Part shown: in pieces, positions 1 through 10,596 of the stretch
Numbering within the stretch: the stretch's first letter is position 1
Layout of the letters: each line of letters opens with the position of its first letter
From: Labyrinthula sp. Ha
Taxonomy: Eukaryota; Sar; Bigyra; Labyrinthulida; Labyrinthulaceae
Length of the DNA: 64,000 nt
Reading direction: 5' to 3'
Assembly: GCA_015227615.1 (NCBI GenBank)
Contig: JAALGZ010000003.1
Span: 62,001 to 126,000, forward strand
Notes under the pieces: generated by a model
What the model was told of the DNA's origin: nothing
The model's database searches: none
What the model saw: the letters and a program-made list of their open reading frames with translations, nothing else
Translations under genes and position numbers: made by a program

Positions 1-439
1 ATCCCACATTCCATCAACATTTTCTTTACCAATCGCCCCCAAAAATCTTTGGTAAGATGGAAGGGTTTTTGTTTCCGTAAATCTATCAGAGTGATAGGTG
101 AAATTAGAAGGATAAAAAGGTGGAAACTTCTGCTTCAAATACTCAAAATCCTTATAGAAAACTCTCCAGAACTCTATGCCTTTTGGCAAGAAATCAGCAT
201 ACCTAATTCTAAAAATATATACTTAATACGTACATAATGTCACCCAACCAAAGAAATGCGTCAGGTTGCCTTGCAAGTATCTTGTTCCAAATATCTGACA
301 ATGGCAGTTCCTCGATGGATAAGCCTTCAGCCCCCTCAACCAGAGCCAGTTTTTCTTCTTTTGGAATCTTCCTTATATCATGACAGCTACCTAAAGCAAA
401 CCGAAAGTTTTTACTTTCCTTTTCATCTTTCTCTTTCAT
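1..439 (-). CDS. PhoD-like metallophosphatase (alkaline phosphatase D family), 5' part, runs off window
   Basis: Two exons on the minus strand: 234-439 and 1-202, with a 31-base GT-AG intron at 203-233. The first exon encodes FALGSCHDI near residue 14, then FLWLGDIM. The splice restores GDIMYADFL, the family's metal-binding GD..Y(A)D block. The second exon continues open to the window edge and ends in NVDGMWD, which is how the family's conserved WDDHD block begins. PhoD enzymes are secreted or membrane-linked phosphodiesterases/phosphatases. The start ATG (437-439) is the first Met before the FALGSC block. An in-frame stop lies just upstream, but a TTAG there could also be a splice acceptor, so an N-terminal exon (for example a signal peptide) cannot be excluded. 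The 3' end lies beyond base 1. Confidence 0.84.
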
Positions 440-1268
440 TTCACCCTAACGGCTAACTGCTCTGACTGGGCCTTTCCTGTTTCGATTTGTTTTTTTTTGA
501 CAAACGGTAAGATACACACGGCATACTATTGGATAAATTTACAATTGCCCAAAATTTAAATCCAAGATTATACAATTCACAAAACCAACAGAAAAAAATG
601 TTAGAACAAGAATTAAAGGATGACACTCCTAGACGAAGGTTATAAAGAAGTGGGGAGTATGAAAGGTTCCTTCCTGCTAAAGGTGGCAAATCCTTTTATT
701 CTTTTATTTTCTTAAGTCTCTTTTCAAGAACTATGTAGTATTGCGTTTTTCGTGTCGTAAAACTTAAACTACACGTTGGCGGGTGAAAAAATAGTATCTT
801 AGAACGTCAAAAATGCTCTTAGAAATACAGAAGAAAAAACTTTTCTTTCTGTCTTCTTCATTTCTGAACGGTCATATTACACACCAACCAAGATTCGTCG
901 CTCTAACGATGCACCACTAATTATCCCAGAGGAAACAGTACTAAATATGTCACATGAATAAAACACAGTAGTTTCAGTTGGTAACACAGTCCGAAAAGTA
1001 CTCCCCAAGCTAGCGAATATTTTAATTTTTGCATACGAGCGTGTGGAAACCACCTATACCAAAACAGCAACCTGTGTAAATTCATGCAATAGTTCTCATT
1101 CTGATACTGGAACATATAGCTACAAAAACTCGTCACAATATGAACTCCACACTGAAAGTCTGATGATGTAACAAACACTACAACCTCACAATAATGTGTA
1201 AGATGAAGGAACTGCCAAATGGGAATCCTATTCCAAACGTTATACTGCCCCACTAGTTACTGCAGTTA
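440..1268. other. No gene seen; likely 3' flank or LTR remnant of the adjoining fossil
   Basis: AT-rich stretch between the PhoD start and the end of the methyltransferase region of the Ty3/gypsy fossil. Only short open frames without recognisable motifs occur. By position it could hold the 3' LTR of that fossil, but I found no matching copy at the other end near 9.7-10.5 kb. Confidence 0.4.
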
Positions 1269-2154
1269 TCAATCGTCACCTACTATCATCCAGCCTCGGC
1301 GCAATTGATTCTTTCTCCCGAACAACTCAATAAACTTTCCCCGCTTCTTAAAATTTGATTTAATCAATTGAAAAAAATTCATTGGCTTTCCAGCATTTCC
1401 AACCCTTATACCATACAATACTCCTTTACCTAAGGTTCTATTCAATAATCCCTATGGTAATGAACCTCTTACTCCTATAGAACATTTTTATGTGCATTTC
1501 ATCGTAATATTTCTAAGGGTGTTTATTATCCTGTCATTGCAATTTGTCTTTATCTAGAAAAGTCTTCCTAGTTGTTTAGTACCATTTAAATCAAGCATTC
1601 TTTCAACTATTTTTTCCTTCCATCTTACAACCCAACGAAATACCGGTGAATCTTGTAATACGTTTTTCAGAGGCAACATTACGGTATCGATATCTTTCAT
1701 AATAATATAAGTCACTGCTGGTCCTCTTATAGTGTTAAGAAAATACATTCCAAGATGGGTCAACTATCATAGCATCATAAGCGTCACAACAATCAAATAA
1801 AAATTCTGTCACATCCCCAGAAACTTATTTCACATCCCTTAGAATTTTCCATATACGACATACAAAATATAACCCTTTGCTCTTCACTTCCAATAAATTA
1901 TTTATTTCAGTATGCATAATTTCACAATCATATTTGTATCTTGAAATATGCTCCTTTCCTTTTGAATATTCTTCAAGATCGATCTTCTTATCTCCAGTAT
2001 TTTTTTCTCTTTTCTTCAACTCTCCCCTCAAATCATTTAAACAAAGCAAAAACTCTTTAGTAGAACCAGTGTAACTTGAAAAATCTTTCCTCTCCTTTTC
2101 AATACAACTTCTAAATCTTGCGATTAAAATCTTCACACCTATTGCAGGTGTCAA
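1269..2154 (-). pseudogene. MT-A70 family adenine methyltransferase region of the Ty3/gypsy fossil (broken)
   Basis: Lies downstream of the integrase on the same strand. Visible MT-A70 hallmarks in N-to-C order are the catalytic block YDAMIVDPSW (DPPW-type motif; DPSW at 1750-1761), a RGPAVTY..M..DI...LPL block (about 1.66-1.73 kb), a VFRWVV strand (the family's FLWV), and the C-terminal signature ELFGRKNQLRRGW (1290-1328), followed by VGDD and a stop at 1269-1271. In METTL3, METTL14 and METTL4 the same order is DPPW, TM..(D/E)I..L, FLW(V), then ELFGR..N.R.GW. The N-terminal part is lysine-rich and probably helical. The family methylates adenine N6 in RNA or DNA; which substrate this copy used cannot be told. 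It is a fossil with several breaks. Confidence 0.82.
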
Positions 2155-2743
2155 GTCATGAACCTCTGCTAATCTATTCTTAAACTCAGTCTTATCCCTA
2201 TTACTCTCCTTATAATATTTCCACTCAAATTATAGATTCCTCATCTTTAATTATATCTCAACCAATGGCATCCTCTGAATATAGCATTTTTCTCCCTTGG
2301 ACCTAGTGTTATCCTCTCTAACATTCATTATATCCAGATATAGTTCATAGTACATTTTCAACCCTAGACGTCCAATAATTCTTTGTACTTTGGTGTACAT
2401 CTGCTGCTTACTATTTTCTGAAACACACAACTTTTTATATTTGAAATTTCCAGAGCCACTAGCCAGGATACTCATTCTCAATGCTTGAACTTCAAAGTTG
2501 ACCAGTTAGAACGACTTCAGTTCACTTTTTCATCAATAAACACCTTTCGGTATGTTAATTTCTCACAAAATGACGATTGTTCGGTATCCTTCATAGCATA
2601 TAGCCCGTGAATTCTTCCTTGAACAGCTAGATATTCCGATTCTGGATACACACTAGATAAAAGGTTAACTAACTGCATAACCTCTCTTCCTGGGATAGTT
2701 TCACAAGAATTCATAACAATGTGCGGGAAATCTTCAGACATCG

Positions 2744-4252
2744 TTATCGCGGGCTCTTCTGTATTAGGTTCTTCTCCAAATCCTCTCCATATAACTCCAT
2801 AATAAAAAGTCCTTCCTCTTTGATCATTAGTTTCTCAAATCCACTCACTTCTGACTTCCCTTTATCCATACGATATACTAATGTGGTTGCTGCATTTGGA
2901 AGAAAGCTTATTTGGACGAATGTAATCATGAGCACTGAGTGTCTCACTTTCTGCTTCCCACCTATATCTTCAGCTTCATACAGGTGTTGGTAGATGCATT
3001 TCACCACCTGGTATGGACTACACCATCGAGGTTTAACTTTATTCTTCTTTCCCGCACTAACTTCTTTCTCCGACAGGCATATAAAATCCCCAACTGTAAA
3101 GTATATCGGTCTTAACTTACCTTTATTCTTCTTTCTCAAATTAACTTTAACTCGGTACTCTAGGCCATATTTATCTGATTTCTCTTGGAGCTTCTCGATC
3201 TTAGCTCTTAGTTGTATTGCACTCTGAAATAACTTGTCATAGTCTTTTCCCCCATATTCTTGTAAACACTTCCCAATACCATGTTTGATTCTCCTGCTCC
3301 AATCATCAACTTCAAGGGACTTAATTCTGTTCCTCTACATGTCAGAGGATATTTATTTAAAAAGATCTGAACCATTGAAAAAATGTCGGGCCAATCCCCA
3401 TCCCTAAAACCAAATTCTGATATTATTGAACGTAATTGTCTCAATATATTCTTGTTCTGAACCTCAACCGCTCCAGCGGTATGGCTAACATAAGTTGCCG
3501 TGAAGTGGAGGGAACATCCAGATTACTTCAAAAATTCTTCTATTACCTTAGACGTAAAATGGGATCCTCTGTCAGTCACCAGTGTAAAATTTGGTAGTAA
3601 CTGAAAGTGAGAGTTCCAATCGCATAGAATACTTACTACCTTATCACCGGTAGCTGGAGGACGGTATCTTAGTATGGTTGGGTGAGTGAGCGAGTCCACA
3701 AAAATAATTATCCAACCTATAATATTAACATAAAGGAAACCTGATAACAACACTTTTCTAGCTTTCCTGTCCCCATGCTGTTATATTCAGGGTTCTTCTC
3801 ACGATTAGACAAGGTTTCTGGCAATGCATGCATTGTCGTCGAAACCCACTGAGCGCCTTCTCCATCAACTTACAATTCTCTTTTTTCAAATAAAATTTCC
3901 TTCATGAATTTCATCTCCTTTTCCTTGATCCATGATTGAACAATATGTGTGTGTGAAAAATAACCAACGGTACTAATGACTTCGTAACCACCAACTTATC
4001 CATCTCCCTGTATACCTCCACTAGTTCCTTCATATCCAACTTTTGTGCCCTCAATATTAGTCTCTCATCAATTGTCTCCCATCCCATGTGAGTAAGATTG
4101 TAGCTTCCTGGGCACCTTGTTGATACGTGAAGGTTATCAATCATCCTCCAAAAATCCAGTTCGGTCTCTCTAGCCTCAACATCAAAGATAGTTCTTTGTA
4201 CTATGGCATCCCCAACCCCGTCTCTATACTTAGGGTTGAGCAATCTTGACAA
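2744..4252 (-). pseudogene. Integrase region of the Ty3/gypsy fossil (broken)
   Basis: Minus-strand fragments read as a Ty3/gypsy integrase. About 3.5-3.75 kb has the core with LVTDRGSHFTSKV (the D..G..F catalytic block). 3208-3444 has the helical end of the core (IFLNKYPLTCRGTELSPL, which resembles the family's N...H..T..SP). 2744-3139 has a basic C-terminal domain with FTVGDF and a CSPYQVVKCI block followed by KVRHSVLM, like the post-core GD.V..GPY.V..vh region of the family. A very similar C-terminal region recurs on the plus strand near 17.7-17.9 kb. Confidence 0.75.
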
Positions 4253-5650
4253 TCAATCAGTGGGTATATTCCTATACCCTTCTAAGTGGTGAGCAATTAT
4301 ATTAACCTCCATAAATTCCATGGCCCATCTACACGATCTAGAGGCATGGGCCTGGAGCTTCACCTCTTTAGGATTTAGAATCCTAACCAGATTTTTGTGA
4401 TCCGTAAATAAGATCTTCTCTCTCGCGTTGTATCTTAAGTAGAAAGGGCATTTCTTGATTGCTATCATCACTGGAAAAAGTTCTTTGAAAGAGATGGGCC
4501 ATTTCACCGCTGAACCGGTGAAGGCTCCAGAATTCATCGCTATAACTCTAAAATTCGACGCGAAGGCGTTAATTACCTCCACCTTCTTCCCACTCTGGGA
4601 TACTAAAAAGTGAATAAAATCGATCGCATACGTCACAAAAAATTAAGATATGCTCATCAGGGTTATAATACCAGATTGTCCGTTCCATGCTTCCTTCAAT
4701 TACTACGAGCATTTTTTCGTATGCTAGCTTGATATCTTTATCCCATTCAATTCTTATTCTCCTCCTCTCCAGATTCTTCAGCTTGACACTAATTTTATGA
4801 GAACCTAAAATTAACTTCCATATTGTTAAAAATTCCTGAATAGTTTGTGAAATATAATTCGCCGTATATATATAATCCGGACAAGCTCGTATAAACATAC
4901 TGATTTCACTTTCTTCAATAAAACAGCTGTGTATCCACTATCGAACACCCAACCATTCTTATTAAACTTTCTTCCACAAAATGTTAGAATGTGGTTTAAT
5001 AATACACATTTCTCTTAATTAAGTCTCAAGCTTTTTTTTCCTTATTTGCTTCAAGAATTTTTCTACATTGGCATAAAGCTTTGAAATATCCTGTCACATG
5101 ATAATTGTAACAGCAATCCAATGTAGAATCTTGTTAGACCATAGTTCTACCTCCATTAATATTTCCTCAATTTGTCTCATAGGAAATAAATATGGTATGT
5201 TACATCATTCTTGGATGCTCCTAAAAATGAATAAGCTGCACCCAAGGTGCAATAAAGCTAAAATATTCTCCTGTCTGCTTCCTACATGCCAAATAATGAA
5301 ATCCAGACAAAGGTTAAAACCCAGGAAACCAGTTGTTACCACGTACTCTGTCCAATTACAACTCGATGTGCCTAAGTGTATTGTTTACTTTCTGGGTAGA
5401 AGCATTCAAATGACGGAAATCAAGTAAAAACCTGAATCTCTTTGTCCCTTTTCTGGTACCACAAGAACAGAAATGGCTATAGTCGGGTTCTTCTTTATAT
5501 ATATGATACCGCTCTTTATCATTTTCTTAATTTGGGTATGTAAAAAATCTTCTTACTACTGTCCCAGTGGTAATTGACGCTGTATACTAGTTTTAGGTTC
5601 AGGTAGGAGGTAATACCTAATAAGTTTTTTGTGGGAAAGTTATGTAGTAT
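4253..5650 (-). pseudogene. Reverse transcriptase 3' part and RNase H of the Ty3/gypsy fossil (broken)
   Basis: 4253-4636 reads as the Ty3/gypsy RNase H (SFKELFPVMIAIKKC, then LRYNAREKILFTDHKNL, the TDHK(S/N)L motif). 4569-4898 reads as the RT thumb/connection (FIRACPDYIYTANYIS, then a W..DIKLAYEKM stretch matching the W...C..AF..LK region). 4900-5650 is poorly preserved RT. The hAT-1 element starts at 5659, and the RT core continues on its other side. Confidence 0.72.
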
Positions 5651-5673
5651 ATTGTGAGCAGTGATGCTCAAAT
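5651..5673. repeat. hAT-1 left target duplication and terminal inverted repeat
   Basis: ATTGTGAG (5651-5658) is the 8-base target duplication. CAGTGATGCTCAAAT (5659-5673) is the inverted repeat matching 7813-7827 exactly. Confidence 0.95.
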
Positions 5674-5864
5674 CCGGCCGGCCACTAATATCCGATATCC
5701 TCAGTCCGACCACCATACGTTCCCACATGAAACTGTTAGGGGCCGGATGCGTGGAGAAATTGCTGCCAGGAGCCCACAGATTTTTCAAATTTTTTTCTTT
5801 GTGTCCAATCCGGCCATAGTAAAACCGTTAAAATAAGAGTTGAAAACCACAACTTCGGATAAAA

Positions 5865-7605
5865 ATGAGTATTGATTTGACAAAGTCTGCCACAGAAATG
5901 ATCCATGAGGCCGCTTCGGGACGAAATCCAATCCTTTTCGCAGTAATTAAACAGAATTTTGACGTTGAAAAAGTCGAATTAACAAAAAAAAGCGCACGTA
6001 TTCAAGCTTCCTTGCAAACATTGCCCAAGAAAGATGACTTGGTGGAGTAAGAAAGGTTATACTGGTCTCATGGAACACCTACAAATGCACGTAGACGAAG
6101 AAAGTATTGAAAAACTAAAAGAAGAACACACAAGAAAGCGTAGAAGACAAAGTAAAGACATTCTGGAGTTTATGAACTTTGAAAAAACTGATGCTTTCAA
6201 GAAATCTATCTGTAACTTTTTGCTAGAGAAGAATATGCCCTTGAGCTTGTTGAGATCCGAAGAGTTTAAGAATATAAAGAATGCGGATGGCCTCGCTAGT
6301 GAGAACACGATGAGACTTTATATGAAGCGCATGGAACACCTTTTTATAGAAAAGATCAAACAAGAAGTGGATTTAGAACTATTTTGCTTAGTCATCGATG
6401 TTTGGGCTAACCAAGGTTACAGTTTTAATGGTGTTTATTTATGTTTCGACAAGATGAAGAAGATGACATTTCGCCTTCTTGGAGTGCTTCCTTTAGAAAA
6501 AGAAACCCAGAAAACAAGTGACATTGTTCCTTTCCTGAAGAATTTGATGAACAAGTTTGGTCTTGATGAATCACTGCTGGTTGCAATTGTTGCTGATAAT
6601 ACAAACACGAACAAAAAAGTTTGCAGAGATCTTGGAACGCAGTTTGTAGGCTTTCTTAACCATCTTTTGGCTTTAGGTGTTAAAGCATTTATCAAATCTG
6701 AAAAACTGTTAGACGAAGCTTTAGACAAAGTGCAGTTGCTTTTTCGCAAGATCAAGAAATCAAAGAAATTAACAGCAGCTCTTAGAAAATATACGGATAA
6801 AGTTGTTATTCTTCCAAATGTGACGCGTTGGAGTGGAAAATTTCTCATGATGAAAAGGCACCTTGAGATTTGGATGTTCTGTGCGCAGAATAAAGATGAT
6901 GGAGTTAAAGATCTTATTCTGGATCAGGGTGAAGTAAGAACTCTGGAAAAACACCTTCCCTTTCTTGCTACCTGCGACCGCTACACAGTTGCTCTTCAAA
7001 ATTTAAAGTTTAACCTTGTTCAAGGAAAGAAAGCTGTTTCAAATCTGTTAAGAGATGTCAATAATAATGATTGTTTGTTGAAGTATTTAGAAGATGATGC
7101 AGATATTTTGGCTGAGTTTGGTGCTTTTGAAACTGGGGTGTTTAAAGTTTATTGGGAGGAAGAAGATAAGCTTGATGCAGCGGAAAGAACAACTTTGGCC
7201 AGGTTAGTAATAGATCCTTCTGAAGAAGAAGCGAAGACTCCACCTGGTGATTCTGTGGCTGCAGAGGTCCTTTCTCAGTTAAGAAAAAGCAAAAAGAAGA
7301 GTATTTTCGTAGATGTGAAGTTCATTCCGGCAACTTCATGCATTGTAGAAAGATTGTTTAGCCAATGCAAGCTGATTTTTAGTGACAGGAGAAATAGGAT
7401 GATGCCTGTAACTTTAAACAGGCTTGCATTTTTAAATATGAATAAAGATGAGGTGATGGATCATGACATTTATGTTGCTATGAAAAAGAAAATTCCAGGT
7501 TTCGATGAGAAGGAAGAAGAGAATGAGGAAGAAGAAAAAGTAGATTTGACACTTGAGGGACTTTGTTCTTATGACAAGGAGGTGGATAGCGATGACGAAG
7601 CTTAA
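5865..7605 (+). CDS. hAT transposase with BED zinc finger (two exons)
   Basis: Exon 5865-5972, predicted 34-base intron 5973-6006, exon 6007-7605, giving 568 residues. Without splicing the two frames do not join. With it, a BED-type finger appears: CKHC (Cys codons at 6013 and 6022), then KKGYTGLMEHL, with His at 6076 and 6088. Downstream are the hAT catalytic blocks LVIDVWANQGY and AIVADNTNTNKKV. The C-terminal dimerisation block is SCIVERLFSQCKLIFSDRR, which supplies the catalytic Glu. The tail is very acidic. The protein acts in the nucleus, binding the element ends and cutting and pasting the element. The finger's reappearance is the main support for the splice; a plain frameshift is the alternative. 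No other break is visible, so the element may be able to move itself. Confidence 0.92.
5973..6006 (+). other. Predicted 34-base mini-intron in the hAT-1 transposase
   Basis: GT at 5973 (GTCGAA) and AG ending at 6006 (TTCAAG), phase 0. Removal changes frame by one base and brings the Cys pair of a BED finger in line with its His pair. Its length fits the host introns (28-36 bases). The donor is weaker than most of those. Confidence 0.7.
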
Positions 7606-7812
7606 CCTTTAAGGGTTGTTAATAAGTTTTTATCTTTTCTTCATATAAATATATATAAAAAAGCAGCGATATTCCGGAAAATTATGTTTCCGAGCGGTCG
7701 CGGGGACGCCGCAAATTTCCACCCCCCTCGCGTCCCCAGTATTTTTTTCTTATCGTTAAGCGTCCCCACAGATTTCCACCGAAATTCTTTACCCGTAAAA
7801 ACCCGCAAAAAA

Positions 7813-7835
7813 ATTTGAGCATCACTGATTGTGAG
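7813..7835. repeat. hAT-1 right terminal inverted repeat and target duplication
   Basis: ATTTGAGCATCACTG (7813-7827) is the reverse complement of the left end, and ATTGTGAG (7828-7835) repeats the target site. Confidence 0.95.
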
Positions 7836-9556
7836 TCTTCAAAAGCTTCAAAACTAGCTATAAAAAGGTTACTTAAGTTTTCTTTCCATATCGGAGAATG
7901 TGTATAATATTCTCGTACTATTCCTTCTACTTTTGATCATATTTTTTTCTTGCATCTTTGCACCTTCTTCTGGAACACTAAGCTTCCTGCCCCAGGGCCA
8001 ATATCTATCTCGTCCAAATCCATATATTCATCCTGCTAAAGAAATTCTGTTCCAATCGGTAGAGGTGGTAGCTTGACTTCATTCCTGGTTCATTCTTCTT
8101 CCTACTCTACTGTGTAACTCCTAACTCCCGTAGCATCTGATTCTCCACCTCCTGCTTTATCAATAAACCGTTTCGCTACGACTTCTCCTTTATTTTCGCT
8201 CCTGTGACTTTTCATCACTGCTTCCAATGCGCAGTAAGGGTCTAACATATATTAACAAAGTACATTGCTCCCTAAAGCAAAATCATCACACTCTTCAACT
8301 TATTAAATCAAAAGTTCTACATTCCAGAAGTTGAAGCTTACATCTTCTCCTCTTCCGGTAAGCGCTTTCACTCTTACCGTTAGAACCCGGAGTAACATTT
8401 TACTAGCCCGCTATATCGTACCATTAAGGAATTGTTAGCATGACGTAATTTGTATTTTAGATTGGGGTGATTTGATTGGTAGATAGAATTTGCCATTACT
8501 ATGCCAAACTCAAACAGAGTAGAGAGCCAATAATTAAGAAACAGGATAAAAACACTACAAGACTGTAGTTTTAGAAGGAACACATGGAGCTAGCCAATAC
8601 GAAGAAAATAGGTTTAGAATTGGTACACACACCATTTCCTGACTTTGCCTAAGATCTGTATTCTACTTGCGCTAAGTTTCAGCATGTACTGTCTAAAGTT
8701 TTTAGTAGTTTATTTCAATGTCAAAATTAAGTAAGAGAACTTCTCAGAATATATTAACAGATCATCTAGCCACAGAATTGCCCCTGATGAAGGTCTTCGA
8801 GACACACCATGCTTGTCAAATGTACCCAGTATGTAGCTAATCGAGCGGTTGTGGTATACTACAGATGTATTGTTGTCACCCTGAGGTGCTCCCTTGACGT
8901 AGTAAATTTCTAAGAATATAGTGTTCGTAAACCATTGACTACTATGAAGGTTAATTGGAAGTAAATCAACTCCACTTAAAATGTCAAACTCGTTAAATAC
9001 GTTTGTTTGTGTGGTAAGCATTGAATCTGGCATTCGATCTCATGAAGATAAATGGCGTTAGTAATACATTCATCGTTCAGAGCTCTAAGAACGGCCACTA
9101 GTCGTAAGCTATTTTCACTTTTTGGGTCCACGAAGGCCCTTGATGTTGCAATGGGATTGTCTGCGTACTCCAACATGCAAATTTGATGCAGGTCCTGAAG
9201 CTTCTCGATGAGTAAATTTGTTGCTTTAGGACCAAGTCGAACATGTTTGTGTAGAAGAGGTCGTGCTCCACCTTCAAGCAGATGTCTAATGGTAGAAAAG
9301 AGTGTAATTGGGTAACACTGCTCTTAGTTGCAAAGATTTCATCGTTAGAATCAAACAATTCAACAAGTTCTTTCTTCTGTTTCTCATTAATGATTCCCAT
9401 TTCCATAGATAACTGAAGCTGTTTAATAAGTACATTAATAATTTGTTCCTTTGCTTCGTAACCCGACTTCGTATTTTCTGCTAAACCTTTTAAGTCATCT
9501 CTCTTAGGGTCGTAAGATCTGTCGCACTTATGCGAAATAAGGTCCTTTCCTCGCAA
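7836..9556 (-). pseudogene. Reverse transcriptase 5' part and linker of the Ty3/gypsy fossil (broken)
   Basis: 9098-9556 is a charged linker with ELVELFDSNDEIF, typical of the segment just before Ty3/gypsy RT. 8976-9176 and 8710-9033 hold RT core motifs: FNEFDILSGVDLLPI, APQGDNN, and AILWLDDLLIYSE (the catalytic xxDD block). The segment then meets hAT-1 at 7827, with the 8-base target duplication at 7828-7835. The fossil had already decayed in sequence, as the flanking frames show. Confidence 0.74.
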
Positions 9557-9730
9557 TTTGTACCTGTTGTCAGATACAGTTAAGCGAGATACCTGGTCAT
9601 TTTAAATTTCCTCGCACGGATCAAATAATGGTTCTTCTTCAATAGTACCTTGAGCTTGGGGTTTGATTAAAGGTGTTCTTTCCACACTTTAAATAAACCT
9701 AACTTCCTGTTCTATATATAGAATTAGTGT

Positions 9731-10596
9731 TAAATTATATATCAAAAACGGATTTTCCAAAATACTTTTAAGATGATAGCTTCACTAAAAGTTTCATCTA
9801 AAAATACTTAAAAAATTAGTTAATTACCTTTTTTTATCCCTTTTAATGGGATTCAATACCCTTAAATCACTTACCTTACAAGGCTCTCCTCCTTCATACA
9901 TAAAACCATAATTCACAAACAATAACCAACTTTTCAAAGATTTACTGTCTCTGCTCAACAAGCCAAATAATTACTTCAAATAAACCACCTTCTCTCAATA
10001 AACTAAAACGTCATGTTAAACATAATATTTTCACTAAATACACCAGAAGCGTCATAACAAACAAGACATTTTTGCAGAGTAGACAAAGATGTCCCCTCTT
10101 ACAATGTATCTTACTATTCAACGATTAGAGTTTTGAATTTTTCATTTCATAGATTTATTATTGAGATTTGCTTCATTACCTAAGATAACTTCACTTAAAA
10201 CACTTTCCTCTTTATTTAAACGTCTATATGCTTCTTGCTTCTTTTAGTCTAAATAATTCCTCTTTTTAACCTTCTGCAAGGGACATACAACCTCAAAATC
10301 TTCGAATGTACTAAAAAATAATATAATTTTTGTTTAATTACATAAAAGAGTTAAAATACATTAAGCTGATAAAATTCTTATTGTCTTTGAATTTTTTCCT
10401 ATAGCTAAGTATCGATTCACAATTATCTTTATGTAGTTTTTGATTTTTGTTGGTTTGACTGCATTTATTTTGAATTTTGATATGGGGTCATCTCCAATTC
10501 AGCCAATGAGAAAAGTAGAGTTCATAACTCCCGAGTTAAGAAAATTGAACCCTTTCTTTCTTACCTTAACGGCTTAAGAAATAGTATTTTGGGCAA
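9731..10596. other. AT-rich intergenic stretch, no gene seen
   Basis: No supported open frame or RNA gene. It separates the upstream end of the gypsy fossil from the serine carboxypeptidase and must hold that gene's promoter. It could contain an unrecognised 5' end of the fossil. Confidence 0.4.

Larger units (their letters stand above)
5659..7827 (+). mobile_element. hAT-1: apparently complete hAT-family DNA transposon, 2169 bp
   Basis: Bounded by perfect 15-base terminal inverted repeats beginning CAGTGATGCTCAAAT (5659-5673 and 7813-7827). These are flanked by a perfect 8-base target site duplication ATTGTGAG (5651-5658 and 7828-7835), as expected for hAT. It carries one plus-strand transposase gene whose frame is whole once a 34-base mini-intron is removed. 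The subterminal regions are distinctly GC-richer than the surroundings (CCGGCCGGCC at the left; a C- and CG-rich block at about 7685-7790 at the right). It inserted into the reverse transcriptase of the older gypsy fossil. Perfect ends and the intact gene imply a recent arrival. Confidence 0.95.
1269..9730 (-). mobile_element. Ty3/gypsy LTR-retrotransposon fossil carrying an MT-A70-type methyltransferase region
   Basis: Minus-strand fossil. In element order: pre-RT linker (about 9.1-9.7 kb), reverse transcriptase (about 8.7-9.2 kb and on to 4.6 kb, interrupted by hAT-1), RNase H (4253-4636), integrase (about 3.2-4.25 kb), a basic integrase C-terminal region (2744-3139), a stretch with no known domain (2251-2741) and an MT-A70-like methyltransferase (1269-2154). 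No gag or protease could be recognised upstream of 9.73 kb and no LTRs were identified, so the limits are minimal. The element is clearly broken, with at least ten breaks. It is older than hAT-1, which inserted into it. Confidence 0.85.

Noticed and set aside
6034-6060. Transposase of hAT-1 read as a separate gene starting at the Met at 6034, or as frameshifted
   Set aside because: That start would cut off the Cys pair of the BED finger. A host-size 34-base intron accounts for the frame change and restores the finger.
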